Of a stretch of DNA of 64,000 nt, positions 53,436 through 64,000 are shown one piece after another. Source of the DNA: Oreohelix idahoensis (taxonomy: Eukaryota > Mollusca > Gastropoda > Stylommatophora > Oreohelicidae); assembly GCA_024509875.1 (NCBI GenBank), contig JAMPIV010019875.1, forward strand, positions 342,501-406,500. The letters run 5' to 3'. The notes below the pieces were generated by a model, which was given only the letters and a program-made list of their open reading frames with translations, ran no database searches and had not been told where the DNA came from. Position numbers and translations under genes: made by a program. Positions within the stretch are counted from its first letter, which is position 1; every line of letters starts with the position of its first letter.

Positions 53436-54503
53436 CGGGTAGCACCCAAGCACTTGACACCCCCAGTACCTATGGGGCAAATGCCAATAGTAGGGACTCC
53501 ATTTGAACGGGTTGCTGTCGACATTATTGGTCCTCTGGAAAAGACCAAAAGAAGGAACAGGTTCATTCTGACCTTAGTTGACACTTGCACTATGTGGGCC
53601 GAAGCCGTACCGCTACCATGCACTAATTCCAAGCATGTCGCAGAAGCCCTTGTACAAATTTTTACACGGTTGGGATTCCCTCAACAAGTTTTGACGGACA
53701 ATGGATCCCAATTCCGTAGCCTGTTAATGGAGGAGATCTTTAAGATCTTGAGGGCCAAACATATCCACACAAGTCCCTACCATCCGGCCGGAAATGGGCT
53801 CGTGAAACGTTTTAACGGTACCCTCACCATGATGTTACGTAAGCTGGGTCAGGAGAAACCGGAAGACTGGGACCAATATATATCGGCTGCCTTATTCGCC
53901 TACCGAGAGGTACCCCAATCGTCTACGGGTTTTGCGCCAGCTACACTTTTATTTGGCAGACCTATTAAGGGGCCACTAGAAGCCTTACTTCGGTCCCTGA
54001 CAGACCAGAAGGCTGACGAGACAGTCGTCTCTGCAAGCAAGTATGTATCTGAGCTTAAGGAAAGGCTAAAGCTAGGATGGGATTTAGCTACTACCAACCT
54101 TAAGAAAGCCCGCGCTAAAATTACTAAAAGATACAACAAAGCTGCAAAAGAGAGAGAACTACAACCAGGGGAGAAAGTCCTATTGCTACTTCCAACCGGA
54201 AGCAATAAACTTCGCATCGGATGGCAAGGACCGTTTACCGTCCTTAAAAAGATCTCACGTACCAACTACAAGATCTCCATCAAAGGAAAGGAGAAGGTCT
54301 TCCACATAAATCTGCTAAAGAAATATTTGGAAAGACAGGTGCCATCCTCCGAGCATCTCCTGGCTGTCGCCATAGCAACGGAAGACGAGGAAGATGATGA
54401 TGGTTGCATGGAGTATCCACTGCAACCCACAGAATCCTTTAAAGATGTCAAGTTCGGCGACAATCTCTCACCAGAACAACAAAAGAAACTAGGGCTCTAC
54501 TAA
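53436..54503 (+). pseudogene. D integrase core and GPY/F tail, catalytic Glu replaced
   Basis: Integrase core: VAVDIIGPLEK (first Asp, about 53518), LTDNGSQFRS (second Asp, about 53696), then GLVKRFNG. The codon at 53805-53807 is AAA (Lys) where the catalytic Glu should be, so the D,D,E triad is broken. The GPY/F-type tail is complete (WQGPFTVLKKISRTNYKI, HINLLKKYLERQ). The frame stops at 54503, just before RT. Integration by this protein is not expected. Confidence 0.9.
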
Positions 54504-55039
54504 AACAGTACAGTGCAGTCTTAACGGATGTACCTGGTCGAACAAATCTCATTGAATTTGATATGAAATTAAAAAACGAGACCCCTGTTCAAACCAGAGT
54601 TTACCCCATCCCGTACGCTAAAGCTGATACACTTCGCGGAGAAATAGACAAGCTGCGTCAGGCAGGAATTATCAGTGAGTCTACATCTCCTTACAGCTCA
54701 AGCGTAGTGCTGTTGCAGAAGCCCAATAAGGAAGTTCGGCTGTGCATTGATTACAGGTTGCTAAACGCTGTAACGGAATTCCAGCCCGAACCTCTCCAAA
54801 CTGTTTCTGAGTTGTTCACCAAGCTCAGCAAAGCAAAGATCTTCTCCAAGATTGACCTCAGCAAAGGTTATTATCAAATACCAGTCAAGGAGGAAATTAA
54901 ACCTTTGTTAGCTTTCAGCACTAGTGAAGGACATTACACATTTAACGTGATGCCGTTCGGTTTGCATAACGCACCAGGAGTGTTCACCAGGATGATGAGG
55001 AAGCTTCTAGAACCTTTGCAAAGTCCCCCATATCCATAA
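54504..55039 (+). pseudogene. D reverse transcriptase, N-terminal and palm part
   Basis: RT: VRLCIDYRLLNAV, KIDLSKGYYQIPV, FNVMPFGLHNAPGVF. The frame ends at 55039 in QSPPYP, one or two bases out of frame with the polymerase motif that follows at 55044 (FMDD). The shift lies in the stretch CCCCCATATCC, near 55024-55036. Confidence 0.85.
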
Positions 55040-55043
55040 TTTC

Positions 55044-55991
55044 ATGGATGACATCTTAATTGCATCGGAAACCTATGAAGAACATATTGCTACGGTTGCT
55101 ATGCTCCTCAGGAGACTACAGGAAACGGGTCTCACAGCCAGACCTAGCAAATGTCTCATCGGGTTTGAACAGTTAGACTTCCTGGGGCACACTATTTCTC
55201 ACGGATGCAGTTGGCCTATTAAGAAGAACGTGGAGAAAATAGTGGCAGCAACAAGACCCCGAACGAAGAAAGACGTACGTTCCTTCATATCGCTATGTGC
55301 ATACTATCAGAAGTACATCCAGAACTTCAACGGACTGACGGCACCTCTGACTGACCTCACAAAGAAAGGTTGTCCTGATAAGGTCATATGGGATCAAAAG
55401 TGCGAACACGCGTATAGCACTTTGAAAGGACAGTTGTCTGCATATCCCATTTTGAGGTTGCCTGACCTCAAGAAACCTTTTCTACTGAGAGTCGACGCGT
55501 CAGGTCAGGGCATCGGATCAACACTGCTTCAAGCCGATGACAGTGACCTGAACATGCTATTTCCAGTTGCCTATGGCAACTGGAAATTAAATAAAGCGGA
55601 ACGGAACTACAGCGTAGTTGAAAGGGAATGTCTTGCTCTGATTGACGGTATCAGACGCCATCATGAGTTTCTTTATGGTACATCTTTCACGGTGCAAACA
55701 GACCACGCTCCGTTAGCATTTCTTGGTGCCAATAAAGAATTTAACGCAAGGATCATGCGTTGGGCGCTTCTTTTAAGCGTTTATTCTTTCAAAGTGGAAT
55801 ATATTCCGGGAAGACAGAATGTCGGGGCTGATTTCTTGAGTAGAAACTGGTCTACAGAGGAAGAAGAGCAAACGGAAGATACCACTCATCCTAAAATCAC
55901 CAATCAGGTCACCTCCATTGTCAAAAATGAAAACATGAAAAATGGTTTCATGTCTAAAAGTGGGGACGATTGTGACGTACGTCTAGTTTGA
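55044..55991 (+). pseudogene. D reverse transcriptase C-terminus and RNase H
   Basis: Starts at the polymerase motif (MDDILIAS; the preceding Phe codon is present), through the thumb (LDFLGHTISHG) to RNase H with RVDASGQGIGSTLLQ, RNYSVVERECLAL and QTDHAPLAFLG, ending in VGADFLSRNW. The catalytic residues of RNase H are present. A charged tail of about 50 residues follows to the stop at 55991. Confidence 0.9.
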
Positions 55992-56239
55992 CTAGTGAAT
56001 TTGCCCTGATATGATGGATGATTTAAAGGGACCTTTAGCTTTTCATAACATTAGAACCCCTGAACATTTGTTGTAACTTTTCGTTTGCCAGAACGCATTC
56101 CACCGGGACTCATGTAGGATACAGCGACGAGATCAAAGAGACAGACCGAGGGATCTTAAGGGAGACTATCGGCGCTATCAAAGACAGTAGTTTTCCCTGA
56201 TACGAGACGCAGTGGCTTGCCGCTAATTTCGCGTCTCGG
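55992..56239 (+). other. D 3' untranslated region
   Basis: Non-coding. It has purine runs (for example AAGGGAGA near 56158), but none directly at the LTR start. The tract primer is uncertain. ATACGAGACG near 56202 also occurs near 48430, just outside the 5' LTR, so the true LTR start could lie slightly to the left. Confidence 0.45.
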
Positions 56240-57908
56240 TGTCAATCGAGGAACCGAGCGAACGGGGGAAAGCGAAACGGGCAGCAGCGAGCGGATACGA
56301 AGACCAGGGGGCGGCTTCATCTCTTGATTTGGCGGTCAGATCCCCAAAAGTTCGTGAGATCAAATAAGTTGTCAAGTTTATCATGTCCCACTCAACTTAC
56401 ATTTCATTTTAGCTAAATAGACCATGAAGAACTAGACACGTTATCACTCGCTGGCCAGATCTTTACAGAAGCACTAGCTTTATTGAAATCTTGTTATAGA
56501 TTTTCCCCTGGATTTTATATATATTTGCAGTGATTTCTATTTCTGTGCAAAGCGGTAATATATATTGTGTAAAGTGATCAGTGGTCTAGCTCAGTCATTC
56601 TATTTCAAGGGATTTTGTGTTAATTTAAATCTATTTAATTAAACCATCTCAAGAGTTCCAGTTTTAAATATAATGATCTATCTATTATATTATTTCAAAA
56701 GATAATAGATGCTTAAATTAACTTTTAAAGTCGCGAAGGAATTTATAATTAATAAATTCAGTTAAGTCCTAGTTTTATAGATGTGGGTTTTTAACCACTA
56801 GAATTCGCGCAGTGTTTATTAAATACATAATTAAATACTCGAGTGTATTATAGGCTTAACGGGAAATTCATCGCGCTTTAGAAGGTTATTTGTTTTCGGT
56901 ATATTACATGTCTTTTTTTTTCTTTCATACAGAGTGATCGTAACCTGTGCGATCCCAGCATTAAGAAAGCAATAAAGAAATCAATCTAAGCAAAGCAAAG
57001 CATAAACAGTGTGTAGAGTTCCCCTGACGCAGAACTTGTTGAGACTGTGTAAATTTTTAATCTTTGAGGCGATTCTATGTTTGGAATTCCGCTATCTAAC
57101 TTATAGCAAAGAAAGCACACCCAAAGACAAATTTAACGCACCATCAAACAACTTAAGTCGTAACGGGAAGAAGAACACTGGCCCGAGCTTTGTTAGTTTA
57201 CTGACACAGAGAGATAATTCATAATTTCCTGAACAGTGATGTGACTAGTTTTCTCACTGGACTTAAACCATACCTCACGGATAAAGTGTACCAGCACGCG
57301 TAAGAATTTTATTATCCGCGGCATAGTCAAATAGACCACACCATCCTCACACCCGGTATCAGAGACCGTGCCCTCCCATAGAAACTGTTATTAAGAAAAG
57401 AGACACAACTACAGATTCATTTTCCAGCGATTACGGGATCCTTTTATGTGCTGACCGCATACCCGATAATCTGGGGCTAGAACTTGAACAAACACTCATA
57501 CATTTAGTTGAGGTGTAACTGCTGTTGTGTTATTCTATGGAGTGCAAGATTTTTTCACAATCGGTAAGTGAGAGCAAGATGAGTGAAGGCCTTTGCTAGC
57601 GCGTGTATGAATGACAGGAAATTAATTCTTTTGTGTGACCATTTTGTTAACTTGCTTACCTGGTAACATATATCTTTACTGTATACCCTACGTTGTTCCT
57701 TTAAGTGGGATAGTTGATAATTTGTTAACTCTGTTTAAAACCACCTCCTTTCCATTTGCTTAGTAAAGGGAAGAACAGCTGGGAAGAACAGGTTTTTTTT
57801 TTCTATCACTTATACCTAACTTGGTAACACCTCTTTCAGAGTAATTAACTTTACTGTTAGGTTAACGTACCCGTGTTCCTGATATTATCTAACTCTGGAC
57901 TGGGTTTG
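56240..57908 (+). repeat. D element 3' LTR, truncated
   Basis: Starts TGTCAATCGAGG. Nearly identical to 48482-50141: the few differences I noted include an extra CTCAG-like 5-mer near 56590 and single-base changes. It stops abruptly at 57908 in GACTGGGTTTGT, about 500 bases short of the 5' LTR, and joins F LTR sequence. Confidence 0.85.
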
Positions 57909-59436
57909 TACTCAGCACTTGTCATTTACGATGGAACTTCCATGTTTTTGGACAGGTCATTTTTTTTTCTTGAGGCTCCAGGAGGAGTACGACATCTGCG
58001 TTACCACTGTATGATTGAAAGATGTAATCTACGTGGGAACTTGATCAACTACCCAACCTTGCGCAGCGCTGTATCTACTGGTCATGTAGATGTAGTGTGA
58101 GAGTGGAAGCAACGCGAATGGTGTACTGTTCTATGTAGTTGACACTAGATAATACTGCACTCACACACTCTTATACGAGTCAATGATGGCTGGAACTACA
58201 GCTGACGTTTTTCGCACCTTTTATTAAGGACACACACACTTGACGTGAACATCTGCATATGACAGTACATGGTTGACAGGACATCATCATATTGCATAAT
58301 TGAGTAGCAACATCAGTAGTGTATTCAAGCAGCATATGAATATATATTATGGGACGACAGTAGGCAGACGCTCTAGTTGTCTGTCGTCGCATACTCAGTA
58401 AATGTACATACATGAATAGTAATAGCGGTTCGTTGCTAGAACCTTTTCTTGACAGAAATAATGTTATTTCATAATAACGGAGTTCCTTGATAGTAAGATC
58501 TCCGATCCACTGTCTGATAATAAGAGTTAGATTCTGTTCTCAGGCCATTGATGCACCATAATGACAGTACTTCAAAAATGGCCACCTTCTTTGAGCTTCA
58601 CTCACTCGTCCAACAGAAGGATAATAATAAAGCCAAAGTTAATTCAACATTTGAATATATATATATAACTTCATAGAGTTTTCCATCTAGCTCTACATTA
58701 ATACTGTTGTTTCATGTAGATAGGAATACTAGTGGAACCTGTCATCTTCAACTGTGCATATGGACGACCAACGACGTTCAAACTAGGTTGTCATCTAAAC
58801 CTAACCAAATGGAGGTCATCAAAGAAAAGAGGGTCTGGCTTTACCTGGAGTCCGAATTTAAACATAATAAAGTACATGAGAAGAAGCTCTGACACAATAC
58901 TCTTGCAGAGACATTCCCTCCTTATGGAAAAATCATCCACAAATCACTTTTTAATCATAACAGGACCAGCCCTAGAAAATCACAAAGCCATTATCGGCGG
59001 CTACTTCGGAACTCCCTACAACCCAGTAGAACTACAAATACCTGCGCCAGATTCCGGCACAAAGAATATAGTCCGACCTAAACATACAAAGATATACAAT
59101 ATAAAACTGAATCTTCTTGCACTAGACAAGTAGTACACATGAATTCGGACCATCAACATTCCTGCAAAAACCTTAAGCAAGAACAATCTGTTTCTAGCTA
59201 TAATGGACATAAAAATGACATAGGTCTAGATTCCTACGCCGTTCGATATACAGAAACGAAACAGGAACCGATAACTCAAAGAATAAATACACATCGACTA
59301 TTCTGAGTTATCTCCCATTAGCTAGGAGTCGTAAATTCATAAATAAATATATTTTTATCAAACAAATAGTTACATTTTTCATTTGTAAGCGTACCGACAG
59401 TAATCTGTGCGCCGTACAAAAAATATGTGCGCAACA
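57909..59436 (-). repeat. F element 3' LTR, truncated
   Basis: On the minus strand it starts TGTTGCGCACATATTTTTTG at 59436, just after the same CCCGGGGGTTGCGGTAG block as in A. It aligns with the A LTR over its first 300 bases (for example AGGAATCTAGA, AAACAGATTGTTCT, CTTAAGGTTTTTGCAGG) and again near 58110 (ACCATTCGCGT, ACTCTCAC). It ends at 57909 without the polyA part. The intervening 58150-59140 is more diverged. The open frame 58732-59133 on the plus strand has no recognisable domain and lies antisense to the LTR, so I do not call it a gene. Confidence 0.7.
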
Positions 59437-59911
59437 GACTACCGCAACCCCCGGGAAAAAAACATGAAATTTTTTTTTTCCATCTGAGAGCCACATAAAA
59501 TAGGCTCACAACGCACAAATACTGCGCAGATGAGAAATATCAGGAATTTATAAAGCCAAATTAAGGCAAAGTCGTATTATAAATCGACTGGTGAGAATAT
59601 ATATCTCAACATCTCAGAGAAAGTATTTCTCTAAGTGTAAATATTTCCAGGGAGTTGCCACCAACGCATACCACAATACTGTCAATGACACAATGCATAT
59701 AATAATTTCAATCACTAATTCATATTAGATACCTTAAGTTCATGATTGATAAAAGAGACATCATCAAAGGATTAGCGGTGAATCAAAATAAGTGAACCGC
59801 TAAGTGTTTGTACTATCACCATATCATATATTAGAAATGTGTATATATTTTGATATAGAAAAAATAACTGTTGTAAAGTTAGACATATTAGGAAAGTCCA
59901 AGATTTAACAG
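59437..59911 (-). other. F 3' untranslated region
   Basis: Aligns with the 3' untranslated regions of A1 and A2 on the minus strand, including the A/T runs and the CCCGGGGGTTGCGG block before the LTR. Confidence 0.6.
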
Positions 59912-61588
59912 TTAAGTGGAATCATGTGGGCATCTTGACAGAATGTCCGCCATCACGTTTTCTGAACCACGGATAGCTCGCACCGAGAAATGAAATGGTT
60001 GAAGAGCAATGGCGTATCGAGTTGATCTCGAGCTTTTCAAGTTCTTACTTTGGATAGCCGTAAGAGCTTTCTGGTCAGTTTCCACTATGAAATGCGCACC
60101 AAGAAGGAATCTTTGAAGTTTGAGAATTGACCAAACCATCGCCAATAATTCACGGTCTAAAACCGAGTAATTCCTTTCTGCAGCATTAAGTTTTCTGGAG
60201 ATATACATTACAGGATGCAGAGTTCCAGAGTACTCTTGCATTAGTGCCGCTCCAATCCCTGTGGTTGAAGCGTCACTACGAAGAACAAATGTCTTATCTG
60301 TAGTAGGTAACACTAAAATAGGTGGTGTTGAAAACATAGTTTTGATCTTATCTAGTGAAGATTGGCATTCCTGAGACCAACGAACCATATTAGGCGACCC
60401 TTTCTTTAGTAGTATAGAAAGAGGTGCCATGATAGAGGACAGATTTGGAATGAATCGTCTATAAAATTGTATGAGACCTAAAAGACTTCGCACTTGCTTT
60501 TTAGTCTTAGGGATAGAGATGTTAAGTATCTTAGTGATATTATGGTCCTCTGTCTTTAGGAAACCATGACCTACTCGATGGCCTAGGAAAGAAATTTCTC
60601 TAAAACCAATGCAAGCTTTAGATGGTTTTGCTGTCCGGTTATACTCGCGTAAAGTTGAAAGCAATTCAACTAACCCTGAATAGTGATCTTCCCAAATATC
60701 GCTGAAAAGACAGATGTTGTCTAAATAAGCAATGACATCTGACCGATACGATAGGATTCGACGCATCATGCGTACGAATGTAGCTAGTGCGTTCATAAGG
60801 CCGAAAGGCATACAATTCCATTGGAAAAGGCCTCTAGGAGTAGAAAAAGCGGTAACAGGTTTGGCGCGTTCGGATAACGGAACTTGCCAATATCCTTTAG
60901 ACAAGTCAAGATTGGTGAAAAAATGAGATTTAGAAAGCCTAGTAAGTAGTTCTTCTAGTAAAGGCATAGGTTCAGCATCGAACTTCGTAACTTGATTCAG
61001 TTTACGATAGTCAACGCAAAGACGTATGTTATTGTCTTTTTTTCGAACAATAACCATTGGCAAAGAATATGCTGATGTGGATGGTTCAACTATTTCCAAC
61101 TCTATCATTTCATTCAACTCTTTCTCTACCTGTGATTGAAAATGTATTGGGATAGGATACGGTCTGTATCTTATAGGATTATGGTCAGTAAGAATAATGT
61201 TATGTTCAATGACATTAGTACGACCAGGAATGTCAGTAAGGACATCCTGAAATTGTTGTAACATAGTAGAAACTTGTTTCTGTTCTCCTGGAGATAATTC
61301 GGGAGAAATCGCAACGTCTTTCCATGATTCATTAGAGTGAAGCGGAATCATTGGAAAAGGGAGATTCACATCCGAGAAACTCGTTTCCTCATCCTGTATT
61401 ACTGACAGTGATGAGTAATGTCCATGTGGGACTGGAGAATCGTCCGTTGCCTGGAAAACAGGTTGTAAATAATCCGGACGTTCATGGAATTCCGTGAGCA
61501 TGTTGATGTGGAAGGTTTTATGCTTCCCATCAATATCGACAATATAGTCGACATCGGATACTTGTGATATTACATCATATGGACCTTT
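59912..61588 (-). pseudogene. F Pol: GPY/F tail, reverse transcriptase and RNase H
   Basis: Open from the codon after the stop at 61589-61591 to 59912. RT: NNIRLCVDYRKLNQV, NLDLSKGYWQVP, MPFGLMNALATF. The polymerase motif reads YLDN, not YLDD: the codon at 60716-60718 is AAC. RNase H is complete (LRSDASTTGIGAALMQ, LDRELLAMVW, ETDQKALTAI) and ends CPHDST. Close to A1 and A2 in protein sequence. The changed polymerase Asp should abolish reverse transcription. Confidence 0.9.
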
Positions 61589-64000
61589 CTAAGAAATAAG
61601 AAGTCTGTTTTCCCTACAAGGTAGCAAGACCAATGCTTTGTCACCTGGACAAATTTGTCGCAAGCGTCTGGTCTTATTGGCAAATTGCCTTGCCTTCTGT
61701 TTCACAAATTCAGAAGAAGCAGTTGCCAATTTGCATGCTTCAATAATCTTGTGTCTAAGCGCAATGACATATTCATAAGAGGATTTAGTGTCATCGACAA
61801 TATTATCAGCAGTTATGAGATCATGAAGTAAGGACATAGGACCTCGCGGTTTCGCGCCAAAGACAAGTTCAAAGGGAGAAAATCCTGTATGTTCGTTGGC
61901 GATCTCTCTATATGCAAAGAGAGCCGCGGGTAAAACTCTGTTCCAATTCTGAATATGATCTTCAGTTATCTTACCTAATAGGTTTTTGAGAGTCCTATTC
62001 AGACGTTCTACCATCCTATTAGACATAGGATGATAAATACTACTTAAAGATCTCTCTATCTTAAGAGTCGACATTACTTGAGACATAGTATCCGATATGA
62101 GTTGGGTACCATGGTCCGATAATGTTTCTGCTGGAAATCCCAGACGAGAAAATATTAGCCAAAGAGCATCTGCGACATCAGCAGTAGTTATGCTCTTCAG
62201 AGGAATAGCCTCTGGCCAACGTGTGCACATATCAACACACGTCAAGATAAATTGGTGTCCTCTAGCAGACTTTGTCTTAAATGGACCGATGATGTCTATC
62301 GCCATCTTTTGAAATGGTCGAATTAGAATATCTGCAGCCTGAATAGGTGCAGCATGGCGTGGACCTTTGGATTTAACTTCTTGACATACCTTACAAGATC
62401 GACAATAGATTCGTATGTCCTTGTTCACAAAAGGCCAAAAGAAAGACGCCAGAACTCTAGATTTAGTACGGGAAAAACCCATATGCCCAGCACACTGAGA
62501 ATCATGAGCGTGTTGTAAGATTTTCACTCTCATATTTTTGGGCACTAGAATTTGAGAATGAGCGGACTTAGCGGAGTCTTGTACCATACGCACAAGTACG
62601 CCATTCTTCATCGTAATCCAAGATTTACGATTTGTGTCTTTATTCGGATCACCTTTTGTTGCCAGAGTAAAGAATTTCTTTAGAGTAGGATCATCTTCCT
62701 GCTGTTTTATAAAGGAGTCATGGGAAATCTCCAAGGGATCATCTTGGATCTGCGCATCATTATCTTCAGAAGGTGAAGATTGAGGCATGTTAAGAGCTTG
62801 AGCCCTAGTGACTACTGCATTAGCAGTTGCCATATTGTTTTTTTCCCAATCGGCAATTTGTTGCGGAGTGCATTCTTTCACTCCATGAATGCGACTGATG
62901 ATAAGATCAGCGATCGGATTCGGCAGAAGACATGCGTGCACATCTCCTGTAAAGAAGAGAGTAGCAATATTGATAATGGCAGTGGAGTATTTCTCCAATG
63001 TACCACCAAATGTTACACATTTGATTACTTTGCCCGTGGCTCGAGAAGGATCTACGAGTGACTGCCTCACACCAATGGTGGTGCACCCCGAATCGAAAAG
63101 AATTGAGACCGGAGTACCATCTACTAGACCTCTATTGAAGACAAGAGCCCCTCTTCCATCATGCGCGACTGACGCAGGAAGAGCGGGAAGAGGATGACCA
63201 CAGCTTAAAGTAGAAACCGTGGTTGGATCGAATAATGTTTTGCATTGGGAACACTGAGATGCTCTACCAAAATCGAAAGCAGAACATCCTACATTATTAG
63301 AGTCTTTATTATCATTAGTTTGGTTACCGGCTTCATGGGACTCTTGGTGTGCAGAGTTAGCCTGGTAATGTGATCTATTTCTTTTGTGTTGTGATCTACC
63401 ACGATTATTATAACCTCTATAGTTATTATTGTATTCACTGTTATAATCTCTATTTTGGTTTGAGTCATAGTGTTCATGATCATAATCATCATGCTCACTA
63501 TAATGACTATCTCTGTAATATTGGTTTCGTTGTTTCCATGAAGGAAAACTTGGGTTCCTATAGTGACTTCCTTTGCGGAAATTTCTGAAATTATGTCCGC
63601 CCCTGTATCGAGGACTGTCGGCCCTATTCCAGTTCTTCGCAGAAGAACCCTGATTTGAGTGGTTACCTTGGTTTTGAGAACTATTCCAATTAACCTTTTT
63701 GTCACATTTATTTTGAGCTCCTTGAGATTTGTGTGAGTAATTATGATTGTATTGTGTTGCCGAAGCAACTGGCATGCCCTCTTTAATCCTAGTGTTGCTA
63801 AGAGTTACGTCAGGGTGTGCCGTGACGTATTGGTCACAATATTCTTGCATTTGCTTTAGTGTTTGAGGTTTACGCTCGTGTAGGAATTCAAGGAATTGCT
63901 TATTGACAGAAGACATGATCTTGTCTCTGAGCACTAAATCCATAAGAGCCTCAAATGTTTTTTCTGTTTTGGATAATTCAATCCATCGTGTAAATGTAAG
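61589..64000 (-). pseudogene. F Gag-protease-integrase single frame, partial at window edge
   Basis: The frame is open from the window edge (Gag capsid end, TRWIELSKTEKTFEAL) to a TAG at 61589-61591. In order: FLEFLHERKPQTLKQM; an Asn/Tyr/Arg/Gly-rich tail (63380-63700); the Cys module (SQCSQCKTLF ... LSCGHPLP, about 63195-63260); protease with D-S-G (LFDSGCTTIGV); integrase zinc domain; D, D, E triad (AIDIIGPF, SDHGTQL, MVERLNRT). The stop replaces the Trp of the WKGPYD motif of A. Gag and Pol are in one frame with no shift between them, which shows that the family makes a single polyprotein. The element continues beyond the window. Confidence 0.9.

Noticed and set aside
58732..59133. 133-codon plus-strand frame
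   Set aside because: It lies antisense within the F LTR, has no recognisable domain, and no counterpart in the A LTR.

Overview
The window is repeat-rich genomic DNA of an animal, and I recognise no intact host protein-coding gene in it. The signs of a metazoan, most likely an aquatic invertebrate (a mollusc or other lophotrochozoan is a guess from the flavour of the LINE and the Tc1-like transposase), are: Ty3/gypsy-type LTR retrotransposons, an RTE/Jockey-like LINE with a 5' truncation, a degenerate Tc1/mariner transposon, solo LTRs and long (TA)n microsatellites. There are no bacterial-style operons, Shine-Dalgarno sites or rRNA/tRNA genes that I can see.

Almost all coding sequence belongs to LTR retrotransposons whose pol order, wherever it can be read, is protease - integrase - reverse transcriptase - RNase H. 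That order is typical of Ty1/copia, but the domains are Ty3/gypsy-like; this combination is known from the Gmr1-like group. I label the families A to F. E (minus, 1.6-4.5 kb) is a Gag-protease remnant whose reading frame runs into an RRM-like RNA-binding domain. A1 and A2 (plus, 7.4-25.5 kb) are two near-identical 8.2-kb units in tandem that share a central LTR (LTR-internal-LTR-internal-LTR). B (minus, 25.5-33.5 kb) is a decayed element. C (plus, about 36.5-42.9 kb) is cut off inside reverse transcriptase by an E-type LTR. D (plus, 48.5-57.9 kb) is a separate lineage with two long, nearly identical LTRs. F (minus, 57.9-64.0 kb and beyond) is a close relative of A.

The left half is a nested stack. 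A LINE inserted in the minus orientation is bounded by the 8-bp target duplication AGTAAGAT at 6823-6830 and 35977-35984. Into that LINE went a 559-bp solo LTR (35055-35613, 5-bp duplication GTTGT) and, at 33494, element B. The tandem A array lies between B and the distal LINE fragment. About 26 kb therefore sits inside one LINE reading frame. To the right are a Tc1-like transposon that ends in a TA microsatellite (46.85-48.38 kb), element D, and element F, whose truncated 3' LTR abuts the truncated 3' LTR of D.

No copy is fully intact as read. A1 and A2 each carry frame breaks, mostly in homopolymers or short repeats, and each break is absent from the other copy. F has a nonsense codon and an altered polymerase motif. 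B and D have altered integrase catalytic residues. The most unusual observations are the RRM-like domain behind the protease of E, a conserved CxxC...CxH module just before the protease in families A, B, C, E and F, RG/NY-rich Gag tails instead of zinc knuckles in A and F, and the shared-LTR tandem of A.
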